Assembly (NCBI GenBank): GCA_015709635.1
Contig: CP054180.1
Coordinates: 496,001 to 560,000 of the forward strand
Length of the DNA stretch: 64,000 nt
Direction: 5' to 3'
Source: Gammaproteobacteria bacterium
Lineage (GTDB): Bacteria > Pseudomonadota > Gammaproteobacteria > Burkholderiales > Nitrosomonadaceae
The number at the start of each line of letters is the position of its first letter. Within the stretch, counting starts at the first letter, position 1. Under the pieces are notes generated by a model. The model was given only the letters and a program-made list of their open reading frames with translations, made no database searches and was not told the DNA's origin. The position numbers and the translations under genes are program-made. This document shows, piece after piece, positions 27,864 to 34,849 of this stretch.

Positions 27864-28469
27864 ATGGATCTGATCGAGAAAGCGACCGTCATGCACTATC
27901 ACCGTCATCGTATTGCCGAGTTTCAACACGGCACAGTCGAATCGTTAGGCTGGCGCAATGCGCACAGCCAGCAAGCGCGGTACCGGACATTGATCAAAGC
28001 GGGTGTTTTGAATGGCGCGTCGGTGCTGGACGTTGGCTGCGGCTACGGCGATTTGAAAGCGTTCTTGGACCAGCATTTTTCCGGCTTCGATTATATCGGC
28101 ATCGATCAAATGCCGGAGTTCATCGCCGAAGCCCGGAAGCGCTACGAAGGCGTCGAACGGACAACTTTTTATCAAACCGACTTCAGCACCACAGAATTAC
28201 CGCAGGTCGATTACGTCATCGCCAGCGGCGTATTGGGGTACCGCTGTAAAGATGACAGTTTTTATACCGGCATGATTGGCAAACTGTATAACAGCGCCCG
28301 GATCGCGCTGGCTTTTAACATGCTGGATAAAAGCCGCTTCCCGCAGCATGATTTGCTGGTGGGGCATGACCGGGAAGAAATTCTGACGCTTTGCCGGGTG
28401 CTGTCGCCGCGCGTAAAATGTTTCGATGATTATTTGGAAGATGATTTTACGGTGCTGATGTATCGTTGA
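27864..28469 (+). CDS. Class I SAM-dependent methyltransferase
   Basis: A 201-residue methyltransferase with motif I VLDVGCGYGDLKAFL (about 54-68) and the acidic second-strand end YIGIDQMPEFIAEAR that binds the SAM ribose. Further downstream, VDYVIASGVLGYR fits the fourth strand. Substrate unknown. ATG 27864 is preferred over the upstream TTG because of GCGAGA placed just ahead of it. It lies 26 bases after the membrane protein and 21 bases before the first cargo gene, so it is probably part of the same transcript; modification of an eCIS part or cargo is conceivable but not shown. Confidence 0.85.
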   Translation: MDLIEKATVMHYHRHRIAEFQHGTVESLGWRNAHSQQARYRTLIKAGVLNGASVLDVGCGYGDLKAFLDQHFSGFDYIGIDQMPEFIAEARKRYEGVERTTFYQTDFSTTELPQVDYVIASGVLGYRCKDDSFYTGMIGKLYNSARIALAFNMLDKSRFPQHDLLVGHDREEILTLCRVLSPRVKCFDDYLEDDFTVLMYR

Positions 28470-28490
28470 CTAACAACCCGGGGAGGAAAA

Positions 28491-29324
28491 ATGAAGCGAT
28501 TCTTAAACAAGCAAGACCATAGCGCTGCATCTCGTTTCTTTGAACAGGCGGAAAACAGAAACGCTCCCAGTCAAACGATCAGTGATCATCGCAAAGCGGC
28601 AATTCAGCAGCGGCGGTTGCCGGTTCTGAACGACGCACCGCAAAGTGTAATGCAACGGAAAATCAGCGAGCAGATCAATCAGAGTCCGCGAATGTTAGCG
28701 CAACGTGCGGCATTCTCGGTGATTACTCAAGGCGTAAAGCAGCGGCTGCACAAGGAGCTTTTAACTCCGGTTGGTTCTAACCGGAACCAAGCAGTTTTAC
28801 TGAAAACCGCGCAGCTAAGAAACAGCAGTACGCCGAATTGGTATCAGGAATATCAAAGAATTCCGGCGATTCATGCGCAAGGGATCGGTAATTACACTCA
28901 GCACGTCGAACTCGGTGAAATAGTTAATGGTGAACAACAGGGAGTGCATGCATTGACCAATGGCGCTGCCCCGCTGAATGTAACCATCGTTCAACAGCAA
29001 GATGTCGGCGATAACAGTATTGGAAAAATCTTGTGGTATTTCACGAATAGTCCCCGTGCTAATGGAACGGCGCACAATCCGATTCCGGTTAAAAACAGCA
29101 CCGTTTTTCCTACCAGATTATCCAATGTATTTCGCGGCATTACCGGCGTGAGCGCATTGATGAAAGCCGCCGCCGCAGGCAACGGGTTCGGCGCAATTTC
29201 AAGTGGAGCCGGATTGCATGGCGCGGTACGTCATGCGGCACCTTCGATTTATCCAGTTGGATCGGCACTGAGGCCGCAAAATCAGGCATTCAATATTGGT
29301 GCAACGCATTATGTTGTAATTTAG
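28491..29324 (+). CDS. Candidate eCIS cargo 1: leader plus unknown C-terminal domain
   Basis: A 277-residue protein with two parts. Residues about 31-73 carry a leader shared with the next two cargo genes: DHRKAAIQQ, then APQSVMQRKISEQINQSPRM and LAQR. The remainder (about 90-277) matches nothing I recognise; it is Asn/Gln-rich and ends NIGATHYVVI. No signal peptide or membrane segment, as expected for cargo loaded in the cytoplasm. The GGGGAGG ribosome site is strong, and the gene sits 21 bases after the methyltransferase, so it may share the upstream transcript. Its toxin or effector role is inferred from the leader and the location. Confidence 0.75.
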   Translation: MKRFLNKQDHSAASRFFEQAENRNAPSQTISDHRKAAIQQRRLPVLNDAPQSVMQRKISEQINQSPRMLAQRAAFSVITQGVKQRLHKELLTPVGSNRNQAVLLKTAQLRNSSTPNWYQEYQRIPAIHAQGIGNYTQHVELGEIVNGEQQGVHALTNGAAPLNVTIVQQQDVGDNSIGKILWYFTNSPRANGTAHNPIPVKNSTVFPTRLSNVFRGITGVSALMKAAAAGNGFGAISSGAGLHGAVRHAAPSIYPVGSALRPQNQAFNIGATHYVVI

Positions 29325-29439
29325 AGAGACACGAGAAATTATTTGTGCAAGTGAGCTGTTGCGTTCGATGACACGAAAAAAACATCTAGCGTCAGGATTA
29401 TTTGATCTGCCTAAGCTCTTTTGCTTTGCATTTGATATT

Positions 29440-29480
29440 GCCTGAATTATCTTGAAAATAGATTGATTCTTAACTCAGGC
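29440..29480 (+). promoter_or_regulatory. Inverted repeat upstream of cargo gene 2
   Basis: GCCTGAATTA (29440-29449) and TAACTCAGGC (29471-29480) form a 10-base inverted repeat with one mismatch and a 21-base AT-rich centre, ending 38 bases before the cargo start. It could be an operator or the footprint of a looped regulator. No sigma-70 boxes with good spacing were identified around it. Confidence 0.3.
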
Positions 29481-29518
29481 GTAAAACGTTAATCAGCGCC
29501 AAATGAACAGAGGATACT

Positions 29519-30022
29519 ATGAAACGATCATTATCGATTGAATCAGAATCACAGCAAACTCGCCATTCTGCAGTATCAGAAAATAACGCATCTGGCACCC
29601 AAGCTTTTGCAGATAATCGTGAATCGGCAGCGGCGCAGCGGCAATTAATGACTGTTATGGCAAATTCCCCGCAAGCCGTAGCGCAACGGAAAATCAGTCA
29701 ACTGATGAATAACAACCCGCGGATGCTGGTGCAGCGAAAAATGTTGTTTGGTACTTCTAATAAATCTGTGCAACTTGCACAATCTGAAAAAAAAGTAATG
29801 CAGATGGTCAATGTTGGTTTTATCCCGACGAACCCTGCGATTTTTAGAAGGACAACGACGATTGTAGGTTCAATAGGCACTACTATGGCGGGAAATAAGG
29901 CGTTTAACAATAGTCAACGCCCCTACATATATGCAAACAACGTTAATAACGGTGGCGGGAATGCTCCGGTTGTTGGACCTGGACAAAACATCCAACCGAT
30001 GATTGGGACGATGGTGCCTTGA
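29519..30022 (+). CDS. Candidate eCIS cargo 2, N-terminal part (probably frameshifted from the HNH part)
   Basis: A 167-residue reading frame with the cargo leader (DNRESAAAQRQLMTVMANS, PQAVAQRKIS, NNNPRMLVQRK, about residues 32-73). The remainder includes RPYIYANNVNNGGGNAPVVG, resembling the run-up to HNH nuclease domains in polymorphic toxins. It stops at 30022, just as an HNH-like frame is already open one frame back (-1). The reading WDDGALIDRN at 30004-30033 in that other frame looks like a natural continuation. The gene is therefore probably one toxin broken by a one-base loss between about 29985 and 30005, unless it is a sequencing error or a frameshifting product. It is more AT-rich than the eCIS core. 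Confidence 0.7.
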   Translation: MKRSLSIESESQQTRHSAVSENNASGTQAFADNRESAAAQRQLMTVMANSPQAVAQRKISQLMNNNPRMLVQRKMLFGTSNKSVQLAQSEKKVMQMVNVGFIPTNPAIFRRTTTIVGSIGTTMAGNKAFNNSQRPYIYANNVNNGGGNAPVVGPGQNIQPMIGTMVP

Positions 30023-30417
30023 TTGATCGCAATGTTGTTACGCCAATTGAACCCGAAATAGATCACATAGTAAAGAGGGAGGATGGTGGAGCAAATGATT
30101 ATGGAAATGCTAGAGTGCTGAGTAAAAGTAATAATACGAATGGAAATCCAACACGTCCAAGCAGAGCAAATCAAATTCTGCGCCTTTACCAAAATATTAC
30201 GCTGAGTGCCAATATTCCGCGGAATAATCAACCCAATTTTGTATATGCACCAGTACAAATAAATGCTGGAACAGCACTTGATGATACTCAGGCTATTTTG
30301 CTTGCATTTCATGCGGGCATCGGTGGAATCAATGGTGTGGCAGCATTGAGCGGTTCAAATGTTGATTCTATCATCGCTGCAGGCCGAAATACCCAAAATC
30401 ATGTTACAGTCACTTGA
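30019..30417 (+). CDS. HNH-nuclease-like C-terminal part of cargo 2
   Basis: This frame is open from 29950 and would need a TTG start at 30019 to be made alone; no ribosome site is evident, which supports its being the tail of the preceding gene. The key stretch is PEIDHIVKREDGGANDYGNA followed by RVLSKSNN: an Asp-His pair, a GG turn and a central Asn, as in HNH endonuclease toxins, with Asn in place of the last His. That makes it HNN-like, a variant that may still bind metal. Expected activity is DNA or RNA cleavage in the target cell. No immunity gene is obvious next to it. Confidence 0.65.
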   Translation: MIDRNVVTPIEPEIDHIVKREDGGANDYGNARVLSKSNNTNGNPTRPSRANQILRLYQNITLSANIPRNNQPNFVYAPVQINAGTALDDTQAILLAFHAGIGGINGVAALSGSNVDSIIAAGRNTQNHVTVT

Positions 30418-30480
30418 AAAAAGTCGGCGCCAGGAAAAATTGGAATCAGGCAATGAAAGTTCGTAACACGCTGCTGCTTC

Positions 30481-30508
30481 TTGGAAAAATCGAAGGATTT
30501 GATATACT
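30481..30508 (+). promoter_or_regulatory. Probable sigma-70 promoter of the DUF4157 cargo gene
   Basis: TTGGAA at 30481-30486 and TATACT at 30503-30508 are separated by 16 bases, close to the sigma-70 consensus (4 of 6 and 5 of 6 matches). The site lies 53 bases before the cargo 3 start and is followed directly by palindromic elements, so transcription would begin near 30515. It implies that this cargo can be expressed apart from the eCIS operon. Confidence 0.5.
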
Positions 30509-30516
30509 TATGCATC

Positions 30517-30547
30517 ACCAAGATATTGGTTAGCGCTACCAAGATAT
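30517..30547 (+). promoter_or_regulatory. Nested palindromes and direct repeats at the cargo 3 transcription start
   Basis: ACCAAGATAT occurs at 30517-30526 and again at 30538-30547, 21 bases (two helical turns) apart. Between them lies a dyad in which TTGGT and ACCAA flank the palindromic core AGCGCT. Such a nested arrangement just downstream of a -10 box is typical of a repressor operator. No regulator gene is adjacent. The pattern is read directly from the sequence; the regulatory role is inferred. Confidence 0.4.
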
Positions 30548-30560
30548 AACGGAGGTTAGT

Positions 30561-31556
30561 ATGAAACGATCATTACCAGCTGAATCAGAGCGGCAACAAA
30601 CGCGCAATCCTGTTGCTGTGGCAGCTATTTCATCTGTTCATCAAGCTTTTGTAGATAATCGCGAATCGACAGCTGCCCAGAGGCAAATGATCACCGTCAT
30701 GGCCAATTCTCCGCAAGCCATCGCGCAACGGAAGATCAGTCAGCAGATGCGCGGCAGCTCGCGCATGCTGGCGCAGCGCAAGTTTTTATCTGATGAATCC
30801 GTGCAGCGCATCGAGGAAGACGAATCGCTGCAAAAGAAATCCAAATCCGAGCCGGCCCAACGAGTCGAGGAAGAAGAGTTACAGAAAAAAGCGGTTACGG
30901 ATTCTCCCGCACAATTGAAAGAGCAATCCTCAGCAAAACCCAACGACACCGGCCTGCCAGATAATCTGAAGTCCGGTATTGAGTCATTGTCCGGTATGTC
31001 GATGGATTCCGTGCGGGTTCATTACAATTCGTCGCAACCGGCGCAACTCAACGCGCTTGCCTATGCGCAGGGCACCGACATCCATGTCGCGCCGGGGCAG
31101 GAACAACATTTGCCTCATGAGGCTTGGCATGTGGTGCAGCAAGCGCAAGGTCGCGTTCAGCCGACGATGCAGATGAAAGATGGCGTTCCTGTTAATGATG
31201 ACAAGGGACTGGAACATGAAGCGGACGTGATGGGGGCGAAAGCATTGCAGATGGGCGGTGGAAATCAGCCATCGATTCAAAAGAAATGTGCTGAGTGTTC
31301 CGAAATGGAAGGCGACATGCAATCTTCTCCGGCACAAAGGAAGGTGAGTTTTTCCTATCAACCGCTTCCAATGGTTACACAAACAAAAATAATCCAGCGT
31401 GCCTGTTATTTTTTTAAGAACTCGGATTGCCAAGGTAAGAAAGTATATGGCACGAGCAAGCATAATTTTAAAGACTGGGCTTCGTACAATTGCTCCGGAG
31501 AGCGTGGGGGAGACGATTGCGTAGAGAACGATGGCAAAGGACATTGCGCTTGTTAG
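30561..31556 (+). CDS. Candidate eCIS cargo 3: DUF4157 (eCIS core domain) protein with Cys-rich C-terminus
   Basis: A 331-residue protein. Residues 1-76 are the shared cargo leader (DNRESTAAQRQ, VMANSPQAIAQRKIS, RMLAQRK). Residues about 78-125 are a charged linker with repeats like QRVEEEELQKK. Residues about 131-222 are a DUF4157 domain (SLSGMSMDSVRVHYNSS, then LPHEAWHVVQQAQGRVQP). DUF4157 is the marker domain of eCIS effectors; HEAWH (186-190) is a zincin-type HExxH motif and LEHEAD (217-222) supplies a possible third ligand. C243 and C246 form a CxxC. The end (279-331) is a small basic domain with six cysteines that could be the toxic part or a disulfide knot. GGAGG precedes the start. Confidence 0.9.
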   Translation: MKRSLPAESERQQTRNPVAVAAISSVHQAFVDNRESTAAQRQMITVMANSPQAIAQRKISQQMRGSSRMLAQRKFLSDESVQRIEEDESLQKKSKSEPAQRVEEEELQKKAVTDSPAQLKEQSSAKPNDTGLPDNLKSGIESLSGMSMDSVRVHYNSSQPAQLNALAYAQGTDIHVAPGQEQHLPHEAWHVVQQAQGRVQPTMQMKDGVPVNDDKGLEHEADVMGAKALQMGGGNQPSIQKKCAECSEMEGDMQSSPAQRKVSFSYQPLPMVTQTKIIQRACYFFKNSDCQGKKVYGTSKHNFKDWASYNCSGERGGDDCVENDGKGHCAC

Positions 31557-31627
31557 TATCATTGTCTGACTAGCACAATCACCCTTCCTCCAGCCGGATT
31601 CCGGATTTATCCAGTGGCCGCAGCTCG

Positions 31628-32524
31628 CTACTCCAAAGCAGTCTGCAAGCGGTTATCAATCACCAATGCACGAAAATCCGTCTCCCAGCCTTTGAGCTTA
31701 TCGTGTGCATGCCGCCGCTGTGCTGGCGTGGTGCTGTTGTGCATGCGCGCGATAAAGCCGCAGGTGTGTTCGGCTAATTTCAATTGGTAAGCCCGGTAGT
31801 CCGGATTGTCGGAACGGTGCGTGTGTTCAATCAGTTTGCGTAATGAAGCCGTGGCCAGTTCGGGTGCGGCGGACTCGGCGGCAAGCTGGCGCAGTGTTCG
31901 CAGGGTTTCCTGTTGCCGCCGCTGGCGTTCGGTCAGCCATGTCTCCGGGTTGAAAGGGGAAGCTTCAAGGCTGGCGATGATGAAGCGCCGCTGGGCTTTA
32001 TCAATATCGCCATAAAGATTCTCAACGCGTTTGATAGTCCGCTTGATCGATGCGCGCAGCCGGTCTTCGGGATCGGGTTGCAGGAAATCCGCGCGCAGCT
32101 CTTCGTTACTCTTGGCATAACGTTTTTCGAGATGACGCCATTGCGTTTCACTCAAGCGCAAGGCCACCGGTGTGCCGAGGCGCACGGCGTGATCGAAAGC
32201 GGGTGCGATGATATTTTGCAGCTCGTCGGACCAGTTACAGACTTGCGTAGGTGTCAACTCGCCGTCGATCCGGCTGCGTATCGCGGCTAACCAATCCGCG
32301 TATTCCGGCAACTGGGTGGCGCGGTGCCAGCCGAACCATTGGTGAATGGCGTGTTTGGCGTGCGGTGCTTGTTCCCGGCTGAAATCGACATACCCGTCGA
32401 GCCACCACCAAGCCAGCTGCGGCCCGTTGTCATAGCTCAGACGCAGCATGCTGCAACCGCTGAATAGCAATAGCGCAGCGATCAGCGCGATTCTTGTGAG
32501 TGATTTTCGTAGAGCGTGCGGCAT
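31628..32524 (-). CDS. DUF6279-type lipoprotein
   Basis: A 298-residue predicted lipoprotein with a basic N-terminus, a hydrophobic core and the lipobox LLFSGCS, followed by LRLSYDNGPQLAWWWLDGYV, a start typical of DUF6279 proteins in proteobacteria. The rest is helical and Arg/Gln-rich with many charged residues. Function unknown; it should sit in the outer membrane facing the periplasm. Several in-frame starts exist (TTG 32554, ATG 32536, ATG 32524); the last gives the most normal signal peptide. It converges on the cargo 3 gene and is separated from the eCIS locus by 71 bases. Confidence 0.85.
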   Translation of the reverse strand: MPHALRKSLTRIALIAALLLFSGCSMLRLSYDNGPQLAWWWLDGYVDFSREQAPHAKHAIHQWFGWHRATQLPEYADWLAAIRSRIDGELTPTQVCNWSDELQNIIAPAFDHAVRLGTPVALRLSETQWRHLEKRYAKSNEELRADFLQPDPEDRLRASIKRTIKRVENLYGDIDKAQRRFIIASLEASPFNPETWLTERQRRQQETLRTLRQLAAESAAPELATASLRKLIEHTHRSDNPDYRAYQLKLAEHTCGFIARMHNSTTPAQRRHAHDKLKGWETDFRALVIDNRLQTALE

Positions 32525-32661
32525 AATGACGGGCATCAATTCAAACGTGAACAAAAGGGAATTTTACAGCAATCGCGGATGTTTTTTCTTAAGTGACGAT
32601 TGCTAGGATTTCCGTGCTTTTGACGATAACATGGCAGAACTTTCTTCTTTAAACGCTTGCA

Positions 32662-33300
32662 ATGAGTGCTCCGCAAATTTTTTACATTCATGACCCCATG
32701 TGCAGCTGGTGTTACGCCTTCAGCCAAAGCTGGACTGCCTTGCAACAGGATCTGCCGCGAAATATGGAAATTGTTTACCTCGTTGGCGGCCTGGCGCCGG
32801 ATACCACGGAACCGATGCCGCTCGCAACGCAAAAAATGGTGCAACAGGCATGGCGACGCATCGAGCAAACCGTTCCCGGCGTTCACTTCAACTGGGATTT
32901 TTGGTCGCGCAATACGCCGATCCGCTCAACTTATCCGGCTTGCCGGGCCGTTCTGGCAGCCAAAATGCAACGCACGGAAGCTGAACCGGAAATGATACAC
33001 GCCATTCAGACTGCCTATTACCAGCAAGCAAAGAATCCATCACTACCGGAAACCTTACAAGCTTGCGCCCGTGAAATTGGATTGGATGCAGAAACCTTTA
33101 GCGAAGACCTGAAAAGCCCGGCGATAGAAAATGAACTACAGCATCAAATTCAGCTAGCAAGAAGCATGGATGTCTATTCCTATCCGTCTTTGCGACTGGT
33201 CATTAACAATGCCGTGTTTCCGATTGCGATTGATTATTTGGATCATCGCGCTATGTTGGATGAGATAAAAGCAATCTTAGCTGAGGTGACTCACACCTGA
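32662..33300 (+). CDS. DsbA-family thioredoxin-fold oxidoreductase
   Basis: A 212-residue protein with the active-site motif CSWC in IHDPMCSWCYAFSQSW (about 14-17 for the CxxC), followed by a helical insert, as in FrnE/DsbA-like proteins. No signal peptide is seen, so it is likely cytoplasmic, like FrnE-type isomerases, and may act in oxidative stress or thiol exchange. It is the first gene of its strand after the DUF6279 gene and diverges from it. The precise substrate cannot be told. Confidence 0.88.
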   Translation: MSAPQIFYIHDPMCSWCYAFSQSWTALQQDLPRNMEIVYLVGGLAPDTTEPMPLATQKMVQQAWRRIEQTVPGVHFNWDFWSRNTPIRSTYPACRAVLAAKMQRTEAEPEMIHAIQTAYYQQAKNPSLPETLQACAREIGLDAETFSEDLKSPAIENELQHQIQLARSMDVYSYPSLRLVINNAVFPIAIDYLDHRAMLDEIKAILAEVTHT

Positions 33301-33583
33301 TCTGACAATTTCAGAAATTAATCATCATTTTCTGATGTTGATTGACTGAATTTGATTTATTGTAGGCAGTTGTTGATCGAACCAAACTGCTTGCCAAACT
33401 GGGCAAATCTGGTACTGGTTTATCAAGATTTTAGTTTGACATTCCCTGCATGTATTTGTAATTAAAATTGGAAATAGCTAGGCTGGGGCATAAAGGGCAT
33501 CAATAATTGCATGCTGCTGATGTCCGGTGGATAGATTAGTTTATGGGCGTGCAGGTTATATTGATGAATGCTTGATTCTTGCG

Positions 33584-34051
33584 CTATTCCTCTGGCACAT
33601 CTTCAGCGCGACCAAATGCTGTGTGGATTAGATAAGTGCGTCGTTCTTTTACCTGCTGAGTTTCTGGTGTTTCATTGTCTGCAAAGATGTTCCATATCTC
33701 ATTCCCGTTGATACTTAATTGGTAAATTGCTGTGCCATACCCATACTCAATAGCATGTTCCATGAGTTGATCTCTTGCATTCATAAATATATTTAGAAAT
33801 TCGGGTTGCTCATGAAAAGAAACGATGGCAACAGATTCAAGTGCACGGATCCACGAAGCGGCAACACTCCTGACGTTGTGCGGGGTTTCCTTTTCATGGA
33901 ATGCGATGTCAATAAAGCGCTTCTGTAGAGCTCCAAGTTTTTCTAAAGGTGCTGGTATACCGAGTTCTACGCAGTAAACTATCAATTCTTCAATGCTAGA
34001 TTGAGCAAATACATTTGCCCAGTGCTCAAGCGAATTCTTATCGGTTGTCAT
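33584..34051 (-). CDS. Unknown protein (accessory)
   Basis: A 155-residue acidic, helical protein with no domain I recognise (starts MTTDKNSLEHWANVF). It has neither signal peptide nor membrane segment. It lies in a visibly AT-rich stretch (about 33300-34850) with the next gene on the same strand, unlike the flanking housekeeping genes, which suggests a horizontally acquired pair. The ribosome region contains AAGGAG (reverse strand) just ahead of the ATG. Confidence 0.75.
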   Translation of the reverse strand: MTTDKNSLEHWANVFAQSSIEELIVYCVELGIPAPLEKLGALQKRFIDIAFHEKETPHNVRSVAASWIRALESVAIVSFHEQPEFLNIFMNARDQLMEHAIEYGYGTAIYQLSINGNEIWNIFADNETPETQQVKERRTYLIHTAFGRAEDVPEE

Positions 34052-34130
34052 TGTTGTACTCCTTTATTCTTGACGACTAACGCTGGTAATAATCTATCGG
34101 TCAGTAGCAAGCGAAGCACGATAGAGTATT

Positions 34131-34718
34131 TCATTTAACTGAGAGCAATTTTTCGAGGTACTCAAAGCGCTGGAAATACGAATCACCGTTCTGCTCTTTA
34201 CACTTCAAGGAAATGTAGTCCGAAAGCATCGTATGTCCGAATACCGCTTTTACTGTCGATTTTGCAAACAACTCAGCATCAAGTTCGTTCGGAATTTCGA
34301 GCTGAGTACCTTTTCCAGAAAAACCTTCCTGGTTGTGTAGTTCGGAAAGGAATGACTTGATTTTTATGGTATCGACTGTTCCGTAATCTTGCATAAAATG
34401 GCGTAATTCATGACTGTAAACCCAAAGAATGTGAATATCCTCTCCATCAAGAAGAGATTTCGATAACCAAATAAAATGTGTGACATTTGGGTCATTCATT
34501 AATGCTGCAATCTTGGATGGCACAAACTTAACAGAATCTCCTTTTCGCCAGAAAAATGCTGGAAAATAGAAGTCTTTACGAATGGAATTGTTTTGCGAGT
34601 AATCATCTCCATCGAGGTATACCGTAAGATTCTCCACATTTCCAGCGATAGAATTCGCTCTGTTAAGAAGAATTGTAATTTCCTTCAAACGGACGTGAGT
34701 ACCATAATAGAATGTCAT
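34131..34718 (-). CDS. Unknown protein with HExxH zinc-protease motif
   Basis: A 195-residue protein with HELRH at 103-107 in the helix VYSHELRHFMQD and NELDAE at 144-149, the spacing expected for a gluzincin-type zinc site (two His plus a downstream Glu). No secretion signal, so it would act in the cytoplasm or be delivered by another route. It is transcribed just upstream of the 155-residue unknown and shares its AT-rich composition. It could be a toxin-like or phage-defence protease or a non-catalytic zincin fold; no closer family is recognised. Confidence 0.72.
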   Translation of the reverse strand: MTFYYGTHVRLKEITILLNRANSIAGNVENLTVYLDGDDYSQNNSIRKDFYFPAFFWRKGDSVKFVPSKIAALMNDPNVTHFIWLSKSLLDGEDIHILWVYSHELRHFMQDYGTVDTIKIKSFLSELHNQEGFSGKGTQLEIPNELDAELFAKSTVKAVFGHTMLSDYISLKCKEQNGDSYFQRFEYLEKLLSVK

Positions 34719-34849
34719 ATGGTTTGGTTGAATCTTGTTAGGTTCTTATTATTTAATAGATTTAGTCTTGGAGTGGTTCTGAATATAAAGTATAAACACA
34801 CATTTTGTTTCCCCCAGCGCAAGTAACGCACGGCCTTACAAATATCATT

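Noticed and set aside
29985..30022. Programmed -1 frameshift site joining cargo 2 halves
   Set aside because: No X-XXY-YYZ slippery heptamer in the right frame was found; mutation or sequence error is more likely.
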